Source of the DNA: an uncultured Chlamydiae bacterium
GTDB lineage: Bacteria; Chlamydiota; Chlamydiia; Chlamydiales; SM23-39
Length of the DNA stretch: 26,659 nt
Direction: 5' to 3'
NCBI GenBank assembly: GCA_903889795.1
Contig: CAISYW010000082.1
Span: 1-26,659 of the forward strand
Position 1 is the stretch's first letter. The number at the start of each line of letters is the position of its first letter. The notes beneath the pieces are model-generated. The model was given only the letters and a program-made list of their open reading frames with translations. It ran no database searches and was not told the origin of the DNA. This document shows positions 6,521 to 13,886 of this stretch, one piece after another. The position numbers and the translations under genes were made by a program.

Positions 6521-9425
6521 GCGAGTCAATAATAGCCCATTTCCAGACATGCGGTTTTAAGATAAAATCATAGAGATGATCGAAAACTTCTATGACGGGA
6601 GGGAAGACTACCTGGTCGCAAATATGAGGGAGAGCTTCATTTTGCAGTTTTTTCCCTTCCCAATATCCTCCAGCAGTTCCTACTAAGATAGGGATTGCAG
6701 GGTGCACATTCGTTGCACAGCAGATGGCGGTTCCGGCGATTGTGTTGATGATGGCCAGTTGTTTACCCTTGCTTCCGCCATACCATGATAACACCCCGCC
6801 AGTAAAGACGCCTAGGAAGCCTAAGATTGGACATGAGATCGCTCCGGGTAGATAGAGCGCGGATGCGCTGAGAGCGGCTCCTGTAGCGGCACCAATCACA
6901 GCAGGAAGGCCGCCCAAGGCGCTGACAACACGGGAGGGAATCGCTTCGACTTTCCGTATTCGGATTTCGCTCGAGCTTTGGGCAAGTGTTTGAATGATTT
7001 TGGAGATCTCTTGAGTGGATTGAGTGAGATCTTGCTGTAAAGAGTTTTTCGTGATCTCGATCGATTGCAGATATTGCTGCGACCAGCGGCTGTTTTTGCT
7101 TAACAATTTATTTTGTCGGAGGCGATGACTATTGAAGAGATAAGTCATCTTCTCTTTTAATTCGCCCCATGTGAGCTCCATCTGATCGGCCCTATAACAC
7201 GATCCGACTGATTGGATGCACGCATGCAATTCTTTTCGTTCGTTTAATGGAAGATTTTGGATTTCGGGAATCTCTTGCAGATCCTTCCAGCGAAATGAGA
7301 CGCTCCGTCCGTCGATGCGGGCTTTGACGGCATGAAAAAGTTTGGGAAGCAAGCCATCTTTTTGATTCAGAGATAGAAGAGATTTCAGGGCTTGGCTCTC
7401 TATCGCCAGTTCCTCAGACGTTCCGTCCAATTCGCTTAAACATTTGTCAAAAGCAGAGTGATCCGATTCCATTTTGCTGCATAGCGCATGTAAGCGTTCG
7501 AGGGTTTGTTTATATTCGGAGATTTTAAAGTCTTTGGGATTGTTCAATAGTGCGTCGAGCTTATGCAGTTCCTGGTAAAATGAAACATCTTCCTGAAGGT
7601 GTTTTTGCAGTTTTTTTGCATATGTGAGCCGATCGAGAAGAGTGTTCATGTTGCGGAATATGGGAAGCATGGCCTTGTCGATTCCCTGTCGAATCGCGGC
7701 CGGGATTTTTTTAGTGTCATTCAAAACCGCTAAACTTTGATATTCCTCGATAGCTTCATTCATGCTGTCGAGATCATCCGCAATGTTGATCAGATCGTCG
7801 GGTTGATGCGGAGAGTTTTGTAGAAAGGCTTTGAGTTTTGACTGAATGGATTGATCGTCTATCAAGAGTTGTCGGACGGTATCGAGAGCTCGGAAGCGGT
7901 GCAGTGTCTCAAAATTCATCGCAATTTGCTGAGTGTGTGATTCGGGTGGTCCTTGTACGCGTTCATTCACGGACCGTTTGATGACTGTTTGAAAAACCTC
8001 TCTCGATTCTCGACGCATCTGTTCTCGCAAGGCGTCGTATTTAATTTGCAGCGTTTTCAAATCCTCCGGTTTTGAATCAAATGTTGCATTCGTAAGATTG
8101 AGGAGCAGAGAAAAAATTTCTTCGGAATTGTTGGGATTTGAAAGGTAGCTGAGGAAGAGCCGGCAGCCGTCGATACAGCTTTCCTCGATGTTCTTATCGA
8201 TTTCCGGCGAAAGGACGTCAAAGCATGAAGTTTTTTTGGCGGACTGCTGCAACTCTTTTCTTGTTTCAAGCGGTTCCAGGCTCAGAACCTCAATGAATTT
8301 CTTGATTACCTCGGGCAGTTTTTCCGTACCGGCGACAGAAACCGAAACTGCCTCAGGCGAACTGTATTCCGCTCGATCAATTTGAGTCTTGAATTTACGC
8401 AGTTGTTCTAAAATACCTTGGGTGATCGCTACGACAAAAGGAAGATTGCTCGGTTGTGTCGCATCGATGCTCGTCATGACGATGGATTGAATAACAGATG
8501 GAATTTTTATTTGAAGCGCTTTTCGCAGCGTCCGGTTCAGAATCCATCCTAAAGTATGGTCGAAGATGCCGCCAACGAGTCGTAATATTCGCCAGGAGCT
8601 GTTTTTCCAGCCCTGGAAAAATGGAACATGCGGTAAAAATTTTCGAACAGCGGTTAGTGCGAATTTACGGCAAACTTCTTCGACGGACATTCCATGCTTC
8701 TTTGATAATTCATAGGAGATATGGGTGTCGCGCGAGCCCTGAAGATCGATGCCCTTCGCGTAATTTTCTGTGGATTGCAGGTATAAATCCAAAAAGGAAC
8801 TCGCTTCAATCAATAATTGATTAATGAGCGTCGTGATGTTTTTTCCACCATCTTTTTGAACGAGCTCTATGCGCGTTTTATTCAGAAATGATTGCATGAA
8901 ACTGTTGAGCGTATTGGGAATGATGTTGCAGTGGAAGTAAAAGAAGTAGTTCAACCGCGCCCTTAATCGATAAAGAAAGGAACGTTTATGCCCGGCTTTT
9001 TCCATATAAACGTCGAGCACGGATCGATGTGTCGTGCAAGTTTCGTTGACAATTTCAAGCACTTGAGTTCCATCGATGTTACTGTCCATTAGATTCACGA
9101 TTGCTAGCATCGATGCTTTTTTGACGAAAATATCGAGTTCGCGGTCGGTCTTTTCTTTCCAGTTAACGACTTCAGTGGGGGCGAGAGAGTTTTTATAATG
9201 AAATGTTTTGCGACCCATTTCTCGAAGAAGTTCTTCAGAGTCTTTGGTTGAAGTGTTCGATGCGACCAATGTGGGGCGCGGAAGCTGCTTCGCCAGGAGA
9301 ACGGCCATTGGATCGGCGGGGAGCTGGGTCACTTTTCGAGTTTTATTTCCAATATCGATGGTCACTATGGAGTCTGTGGATTGTAAATGTGCTGGTGTGA
9401 TCGTAGAAATAGGTTTAGTTGCCAT
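6492..9425 (-). CDS. Large protein of unknown function with C-terminal hydrophobic domain
   Basis: Not recognised. 977 residues from ATG 9425; a TTG three codons upstream (9434) is the alternative, and neither has a strong Shine-Dalgarno. No signal peptide is seen. Residues about 160-215 include an aromatic stretch (LNYFFYFHCNIIPNT). About 440-830 is mostly charged alpha-helix likely to form coiled coils. A glycine/alanine-rich hydrophobic block at about 833-925 contains two or three membrane segments (ALGGLPAVIGAATGAALS; ILGFLGVFTGGVLSWYGG; AIPILVGTAGGYWEG). The tail resembles the bilobed hydrophobic domains of chlamydial inclusion-membrane proteins, but this is only an analogy. A near-consensus promoter lies just upstream. 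It is a single-gene unit, convergent with waaC. Confidence 0.85.
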   Translation of the reverse strand: MATKPISTITPAHLQSTDSIVTIDIGNKTRKVTQLPADPMAVLLAKQLPRPTLVASNTSTKDSEELLREMGRKTFHYKNSLAPTEVVNWKEKTDRELDIFVKKASMLAIVNLMDSNIDGTQVLEIVNETCTTHRSVLDVYMEKAGHKRSFLYRLRARLNYFFYFHCNIIPNTLNSFMQSFLNKTRIELVQKDGGKNITTLINQLLIEASSFLDLYLQSTENYAKGIDLQGSRDTHISYELSKKHGMSVEEVCRKFALTAVRKFLPHVPFFQGWKNSSWRILRLVGGIFDHTLGWILNRTLRKALQIKIPSVIQSIVMTSIDATQPSNLPFVVAITQGILEQLRKFKTQIDRAEYSSPEAVSVSVAGTEKLPEVIKKFIEVLSLEPLETRKELQQSAKKTSCFDVLSPEIDKNIEESCIDGCRLFLSYLSNPNNSEEIFSLLLNLTNATFDSKPEDLKTLQIKYDALREQMRRESREVFQTVIKRSVNERVQGPPESHTQQIAMNFETLHRFRALDTVRQLLIDDQSIQSKLKAFLQNSPHQPDDLINIADDLDSMNEAIEEYQSLAVLNDTKKIPAAIRQGIDKAMLPIFRNMNTLLDRLTYAKKLQKHLQEDVSFYQELHKLDALLNNPKDFKISEYKQTLERLHALCSKMESDHSAFDKCLSELDGTSEELAIESQALKSLLSLNQKDGLLPKLFHAVKARIDGRSVSFRWKDLQEIPEIQNLPLNERKELHACIQSVGSCYRADQMELTWGELKEKMTYLFNSHRLRQNKLLSKNSRWSQQYLQSIEITKNSLQQDLTQSTQEISKIIQTLAQSSSEIRIRKVEAIPSRVVSALGGLPAVIGAATGAALSASALYLPGAISCPILGFLGVFTGGVLSWYGGSKGKQLAIINTIAGTAICCATNVHPAIPILVGTAGGYWEGKKLQNEALPHICDQVVFPPVIEVFDHLYDFILKPHVWKWAIIDSLKCVHEACL

Positions 9426-9454
9426 AAAACTCAAATTAGGTTAACTTGTGCATA

Positions 9455-9483
9455 ATTATAATCTAAATCTGTGTATTTGTTAA
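9455..9483 (-). promoter_or_regulatory. Near-consensus sigma66 promoter of the 977-residue gene
   Basis: On the minus strand, TTAACA (9483-9478) is followed after exactly 17 bases by a perfect TATAAT (9460-9455). The start would be about 9448, leaving a leader of roughly 23 bases before the ATG at 9425. It is the best promoter match noticed in the window. Confidence 0.65.
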
Positions 9484-9518
9484 CTCTAAACAATTACTAG
9501 TTCGTGTTATAGTTTTTT

Positions 9519-10205
9519 TTGTTTTGGTATAGGTTTAAAATTGAGAAAGCAGTTTTACTAAACTGGAGTTTTTTTATCAAAACATTTGATGATTTATTAA
9601 ATATTGCAGACCGCCTTCTCAGTCCCGGGGGGTGCTCTTGGGATCAGAAGCAAACATTGTTTACTCTGCAAGCTTATCTATTGGAAGAAGCGCACGAGCT
9701 CATCGAAGCGATAGATAGCCGAGAATCTCAACATATCGTAGAAGAGCTGGGAGATGTTTTTTATGCTCTGGTATTCATTGGAAAAATTGGAGAGAAAGAA
9801 AAATTATTTACTCTTGACGAGGTCATGAATCAGATCAATAAAAAATTAATTCGACGTCATCCACATATTTTTGCCAATGAAAAAGTTCATTCTGATGAGG
9901 AAATTGTTAAAAATTGGGAAATCATAAAGAAAAAAGAAAAAGAGCGTAAAACGATTTTGGATGGGATTCCACCTACGCTGCCTCTCTTGGCGAGATGTCA
10001 AAAAGTAATTGAAAAGTTACGTCGATCAAAAAGTTCATTGGTATCAGAGTCTTCACCAAAGGAAATTACAGAAGCGGAAATAGGACAGTGTCTGTGGTCT
10101 CTCGTCGCTACAGCGCAGGGTTCAGGAATTGATGCTGAGGGTGCTTTACGCCGTTATTGCAATCACATCGAAAGTGAGTATCGGAAGAAAAACACCGGAG
10201 AATGA
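9519..10205 (+). CDS. mazG: MazG-family nucleoside triphosphate pyrophosphohydrolase (short form)
   Basis: The frame is open from TTG 9519 (228 codons), but homology begins near residue 23 (FDDLLNIADRLLSPGGCSWDQKQT). No in-frame ATG or GTG and no Shine-Dalgarno precede it, so the true start is uncertain. The first MazG helical domain is intact: LLEEAHELIEA (E56, E57, E60) and EELGDV (E75, E76, D79) are the Mg-binding positions. The linker DGIPPTLPLLARCQKVIEK also matches MazG. The region after it is shorter and poorly conserved compared with the two-domain E. coli enzyme of about 263 residues. Role: hydrolysis of non-canonical or excess NTPs to NMP and PPi. The last codons overlap the antisense SRP RNA gene. 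Confidence 0.88.
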   Translation: MFWYRFKIEKAVLLNWSFFIKTFDDLLNIADRLLSPGGCSWDQKQTLFTLQAYLLEEAHELIEAIDSRESQHIVEELGDVFYALVFIGKIGEKEKLFTLDEVMNQINKKLIRRHPHIFANEKVHSDEEIVKNWEIIKKKEKERKTILDGIPPTLPLLARCQKVIEKLRRSKSSLVSESSPKEITEAEIGQCLWSLVATAQGSGIDAEGALRRYCNHIESEYRKKNTGE

Positions 10206-10289
10206 TTCTCGGCAAAAACAGTTTCCTTAAGGCTGCTACCTTCCGGTCCTGACCTGGTTCAGATTGCTTATCCCGTGAGTTCCCCGGTG
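10193..10289 (-). ncRNA. ffs: 4.5S signal recognition particle RNA (small bacterial SRP)
   Basis: On the minus strand the apical SRP core reads GGTCAGGACCGGAAGGTAGC, the conserved Ffh-binding symmetric/asymmetric loop region. The closing helix pairs 10281-10289 with 10193-10201 (9 bp, one G-U), giving an RNA of about 97 bases. Five T's follow the 3' end (10192-10188), so the closing stem plus T-run can serve as terminator. It assembles with Ffh to target nascent membrane proteins to FtsY and the translocon. The last 13 bases lie antisense to the end of mazG. No clear promoter was seen in 10290-10320. Confidence 0.95.
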
Positions 10290-10320
10290 AAAATGTGAGT
10301 TGAGCCGGTTAACATAACTT

Positions 10321-10348
10321 AAAAAGGCCAGATATTGACTCTGGCCTT
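10321..10348 (-). terminator. Intrinsic terminator downstream of the spoIID-like gene
   Basis: On the minus strand a 9-bp perfect stem (AAGGCCAGA with TCTGGCCTT, 7-base loop) runs straight into TTTTT. It ends the ruvB-spoIID transcript and insulates the SRP RNA gene just beyond it. Confidence 0.85.
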
Positions 10349-10388
10349 GACTCAGTACATCAATAATAGCCTAATTCCTTACTAATCT

Positions 10389-11603
10389 TCAATAGGCCTC
10401 TTGCTTTGTTTCGGGAATGGCGTTTAGGTTCATCAGATAAGTCTCCGGATAAAATTTTGAAAGAATTTTTAGCGCATTGTCGCCATTCTGAGCCATTGCC
10501 GCTGCGGAATAGAGGCATAGACCCACGCCATGTCCCTTTCCAAATCCGCTAAAGGTCACAGATTCGTCTTTTAAAGAGACCGTGAAATCACTGCTCAGAA
10601 CATGCTGTTTGCCCAGACGTTCTTGCAATGTGAAGAAGTCAATATCGTGGAAATCTTGCCCATCTTTGAGGCGAATTCCGTATACTTTATTCGATGCCGA
10701 ATCAGTAAAAAGCTCAATACTCGTGATATGAGGCACATCCAGAAGATGAGCAAGTGTTTTGTTTGTCGTTGAGTAACTCCATTTTGTTTCCTTGCGATCC
10801 AAAGCCGCATGGGGAGCCTCTATGCATGGCGATGTAGCCAAAACTTCTTTGCGAAACATGGTTTGATAGGCGGCTGTTTTTCCGGCGCTATGTTCTGTCC
10901 ACGCGGTGGCAAAAGGCAGTGATTTACCATCCTTAGGGTGAACTAAAATTAAATGACGTGTGGAATCGACGGCTTTCATGGAAGCTGAAGTGGGAGAAAT
11001 CAACCCCGATCCTTGGTATCCCGCATCGGATGCAGCAACATTCCAGAAAGCATCCCGATGGTGGGAAACTGTGTAGTATGCGTTCGTTCTTGCGAGAATG
11101 GCCATCGCTGCCATTACTTCATTCTCTGTAGGGCTAAAGAGCTGCGCAGAGAGTAAACTCTTCACATAGGATTCGATATCAATATCATTTACGATATTGA
11201 TTCGATTGCCGACAGCATAGATGGCAATGTTTCCGCTATATTGAATACCGTTGATAAAAATGGAAGTTTCTTCGGAACGCGGCTGAATATAGAATTGATA
11301 GAGTCCGGGAAATTCTTCGCCCCATTTCAGCCCCGAATCAATGGCATGTACCATGAAACGTTTGCCGAGAAGACCTGATGAGATTTTGGAGCCGTCTTGA
11401 GGATTGAAGAGGAAATATGCCCCTTTTACCTCTAAAAGCGCCTCGGTAACATCTTTTCCAAGCAAAACCTGGATGTTTTGATGGTTTGCCGGCGTGGTGA
11501 TATTTTCAATGATTGCGTCAGAGTTGGTGCCAACGTCGGCCCAAATAGTCGTGAGCGATGCACCGCAAAGGGCCGCAGCGATGATAGCAGGAATTGTTCG
11601 CAT
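10389..11603 (-). CDS. spoIID: SpoIID/LytB-domain peptidoglycan-associated protein
   Basis: 404 residues. An N-terminal signal peptide (MRTIPAIIAAALCGASLTTIWA) indicates export to the periplasm. The SpoIID domain spans about 115-395: YVKSLL.AQ..SPTENEVMAAMAILARTNAYY (about 146-177), HSAGKTAAY (about 238-246), and the C-terminal FGKGHGVGLCLYSAAAMA..G motif (354-374) followed by ILSKFYP. SpoIID enzymes are lytic transglycosylases acting on denuded glycan; chlamydial homologues have been reported to act at the division septum. Here the usual catalytic glutamate position (xEM) appears to be Q154. It starts 5 bases after the ruvB stop with a GGAGT ribosome binding site, and a terminator follows. 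Confidence 0.87.
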   Translation of the reverse strand: MRTIPAIIAAALCGASLTTIWADVGTNSDAIIENITTPANHQNIQVLLGKDVTEALLEVKGAYFLFNPQDGSKISSGLLGKRFMVHAIDSGLKWGEEFPGLYQFYIQPRSEETSIFINGIQYSGNIAIYAVGNRINIVNDIDIESYVKSLLSAQLFSPTENEVMAAMAILARTNAYYTVSHHRDAFWNVAASDAGYQGSGLISPTSASMKAVDSTRHLILVHPKDGKSLPFATAWTEHSAGKTAAYQTMFRKEVLATSPCIEAPHAALDRKETKWSYSTTNKTLAHLLDVPHITSIELFTDSASNKVYGIRLKDGQDFHDIDFFTLQERLGKQHVLSSDFTVSLKDESVTFSGFGKGHGVGLCLYSAAAMAQNGDNALKILSKFYPETYLMNLNAIPETKQEAY

Positions 11604-11608
11604 AGGTT

Positions 11609-12619
11609 CTACTCCATTTTTCTTTTTTGGGGTTTTTTCCCCATGTGATGATAAGCAAGTGTTGTGGCCTCACGTCCTCGCGGCGTCCTTTTTAGGAAGC
11701 CCTGCAGGATCAAATAAGGCTCATAGACCTCTTCGAGCGTATGAGGCTCTTCGCCCACCGCCGCGGCCAAATTATTCAGGCCGACAGGTCCACCTTCGTG
11801 ATGATCCATGATAACGGTTAGGATTTTTTTGTCCATTTCCTCGAGGCCTGCTTCATCAATATTCAGCATTTCGAGAGCGCTTTTCGCAGTTTGAGTCTGA
11901 ACGGACGGTATTTGATGAGCCTGTGCGTAATCGCGCACCCAGCGCAAAAGATTATTGGCGATGCGCGGAGTACCTCTTGAGCGCTCAGCGATGATCTGAG
12001 AAGCCGGCAAATCGATCGGGATATGAAGCAGCTGAGCCGTTCGAAGAATGATTTGTTGTAATGTGTGCGTATCATAATATTCGAGGCGTAAGTGGATATT
12101 GAATCGCGATCGCATCGGAGCGCTGAGAAGCCCTGAGCGTGTCGTTGCACCGATCAGAGTGAATGGATTGAGTTTCACTTCGACGCTGCGCGCATTGGGT
12201 CCGCTATCAATCATTAAATCGAGGGAGAAGTCTTCCATGGCCGGATAGAGATATTCTTCTGCGATTTTTGTCAGTCGATGAATTTCATCGATAAAAAGAA
12301 CGTCTCCGCTCTTTAAATTTGTTAAGAGTCCCGCCAGATCCCCGGCTTTTTCGATAGCGGGTCCGGAAGTCACGACGAGATGAGAGCCCATCGCTTTAGC
12401 GATAATGTGGGCGAGCGTTGTTTTTCCCAGGCCGGGCGGTCCTGAGAAGAGACAATGTCCGAGTGCTTCTTTTCGCGACTTGGCAGCGGAAATGATAATT
12501 TCCAATCTTTTGCGAACCGCTTCCTGGCCTAGAAACTCAGTCAAGGTTTGCGGGCGCAGCGGTATTTCAAAAGGCTGATCGCTTTGAGTCCAGGAAGATT
12601 CAATGAAACTGCTATCCAA
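11609..12619 (-). CDS. ruvB: Holliday junction branch migration ATPase RuvB
   Basis: A TTG start at 12619 is chosen because AGGAG (12631-12627) lies 7 bases upstream; this gives 336 residues, typical for RuvB. A longer TTG start at 12652 would place that ribosome binding site inside the gene. Walker A GPPGLGKT is at 60-67 and Walker B VLFIDEIHR at 107-115, followed by the sensor segment GATTRSG and the winged-helix end (HHEGGPVGLNNLAAAVGEE). Hexameric RuvB motors drive RuvA-bound four-way junctions in recombination repair. It is the first gene of a two-gene unit with the SpoIID-like gene and is divergent from dcd. Confidence 0.97.
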   Translation of the reverse strand: MDSSFIESSWTQSDQPFEIPLRPQTLTEFLGQEAVRKRLEIIISAAKSRKEALGHCLFSGPPGLGKTTLAHIIAKAMGSHLVVTSGPAIEKAGDLAGLLTNLKSGDVLFIDEIHRLTKIAEEYLYPAMEDFSLDLMIDSGPNARSVEVKLNPFTLIGATTRSGLLSAPMRSRFNIHLRLEYYDTHTLQQIILRTAQLLHIPIDLPASQIIAERSRGTPRIANNLLRWVRDYAQAHQIPSVQTQTAKSALEMLNIDEAGLEEMDKKILTVIMDHHEGGPVGLNNLAAAVGEEPHTLEEVYEPYLILQGFLKRTPRGREATTLAYHHMGKKPQKRKME

Positions 12620-12659
12620 ACTAAGGCTCCTTTCGGTCCTAAAAAGCGGCAAACTCGGG

Positions 12660-12689
12660 ATTATGGCTCATTTAACAAAACTGTAGCAA
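12660..12689 (-). promoter_or_regulatory. Putative promoter of ruvB
   Basis: On the minus strand, TTGCTA (12689-12684) and CATAAT (12665-12660) are separated by 18 bases, matching four and five of six consensus positions. The predicted start near 12653 gives a leader of about 30 bases that contains the AGGAG for the TTG start at 12619. Confidence 0.4.
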
Positions 12690-12814
12690 GAAAACGAATT
12701 CATAGCGAGAATGGCTCTAATGATACGCAAGATGTATATACTTGCCCGCGCTCAGTATTGAAGGGGCTTTCCTGCGTCTCCCTAACTTTAACAACCACAA
12801 GTGTAGGTGAATTT

Positions 12815-13381
12815 ATGTTACAAGCTGATCGATGGATTCGGAAAATGGCGCTGGAGCATGGGATGATTGAACCATTCGTCGATCGACAAATGCGTCAGAC
12901 CGAAGCAAATAAAATGGTTAGTTTTGGACTTTCGAGCTATGGCTATGATTTGCGTGTCGCAGATGAATTTAAGGTTTTTACAAATGTTTACAATTCGATT
13001 GTCGATCCCAAAGAATTTCGAGAAGACTCATTTGTGAATTTTAAGGGAGTATCGACATGTATCATTCCACCCAATTCGTTTGCTTTAGCTCGTAGCGTAG
13101 AATATTTCCGGATTCCTCGTAATGTTCTTGCTTTATGCATTGGTAAATCGACATATGCGAGATGTGGAATTATCGTCAACGTCACGCCGTTTGAACCTGA
13201 ATGGGAGGGAACTGTTACATTGGAGATTTCCAATACGACTCCTCTTCCGGCGAAGATTTATGCAGGGGAAGGGCTGGCTCAAGTGCTCTTTTTGGAAGCA
13301 AAAGATGCGTGCGAGGTCTCTTATGCTGATCGTAAGGGTAAGTATATGAAGCAATTGGAAATAACTTGTCCTCGTATTTGA
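12815..13381 (+). CDS. dcd: dCTP deaminase
   Basis: 188 residues starting at ATG 12815 with AGGTGA 4 bases upstream; the open frame continues further upstream but has no homology there. The trimeric dUTPase-fold signatures are present: GKSTYARCGI (110-119, with S112 and R116) and VTLEISNTTPLPAKIYAGEGLAQVLF (134-159, with E137 as the catalytic glutamate equivalent to E. coli E138). It converts dCTP to dUTP for dTMP synthesis. It is divergent from ruvB; dcd and ruvB are also neighbours in Chlamydia. It is followed 44 bases later by the small FtsB-like gene. Confidence 0.95.
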   Translation: MLQADRWIRKMALEHGMIEPFVDRQMRQTEANKMVSFGLSSYGYDLRVADEFKVFTNVYNSIVDPKEFREDSFVNFKGVSTCIIPPNSFALARSVEYFRIPRNVLALCIGKSTYARCGIIVNVTPFEPEWEGTVTLEISNTTPLPAKIYAGEGLAQVLFLEAKDACEVSYADRKGKYMKQLEITCPRI

Positions 13382-13425
13382 TATAAATAGCTTCTCATCC
13401 GATAATTCAAATTATGGTGGGGATT

Positions 13426-13731
13426 ATGGGTGAGAGTCTAAAGAGCTCATATTTGAAGGCCTTTTGCATACGTTCATGGTGGGTAATTGTTTTCTCAACC
13501 TTGAGCATTGCATTTTATTTTCAAGCTGCTCATGGACGAACGACAATTTTTTCTGATCTGACTTCCCGCCTGCAGGAAATGGAAAGAGAAAAATTTATCG
13601 TTTCCCAAGATCAGGATGAGTTGGCTCTTCAGCTGCAATCCGAAACGGATCCAGCTTGGGTTGAAATGCTCCTCATGAAAGAACTTGGAGTTGTTCCTGA
13701 AGGGTGGACGAAAGTCCACTTCACGAAATAG
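13426..13731 (+). CDS. Small FtsB/DivIC-like membrane coiled-coil protein
   Basis: 101 residues from ATG 13426, preferred because GGTGGGGA lies just upstream; ATG 13414 has no ribosome binding site. The architecture is a short cytoplasmic N-terminus, one transmembrane helix (WWVIVFSTLSIAFYFQAAHG), a short coiled coil (about 30-60) and a C-terminal DPAWVEMLLMKELGVVPEGWTKVHF segment. That last part resembles the end of septum-initiator (FtsB/DivIC) proteins, which close with a similar E-L-G-x-V-P-x-G-x-T-K-V pattern. FtsB-type proteins link FtsL and FtsQ in the divisome. Function is inferred from this architecture; such short sequences are weak evidence alone. Confidence 0.7.
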   Translation: MGESLKSSYLKAFCIRSWWVIVFSTLSIAFYFQAAHGRTTIFSDLTSRLQEMEREKFIVSQDQDELALQLQSETDPAWVEMLLMKELGVVPEGWTKVHFTK

Positions 13732-13886
13732 CACTTTTCTTAAAGGAGACGCTGAATAAGTGCTGTTTTGAAGATCGAGAGCGATTTTCGTCGTGAGATT
13801 GAGTTTGGAGCATGACGCTAACTTCTTGCAAGTTAGCAGAGTGCGAAAACTAAATCGGAACAGAAAACTCGCCACGAGATTCATTC

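Noticed and set aside
8498..8824. 108-codon ORF antisense inside the 977-residue gene
   Set aside because: Shadow frame opposite a long, continuous coding region; no initiation site.
13817..13837. 8-bp inverted repeat before corC1 as a terminator
   Set aside because: No T-run follows on the plus strand and no gene needs ending on the minus strand. At most it is a leader structure or operator, noted under corC1.
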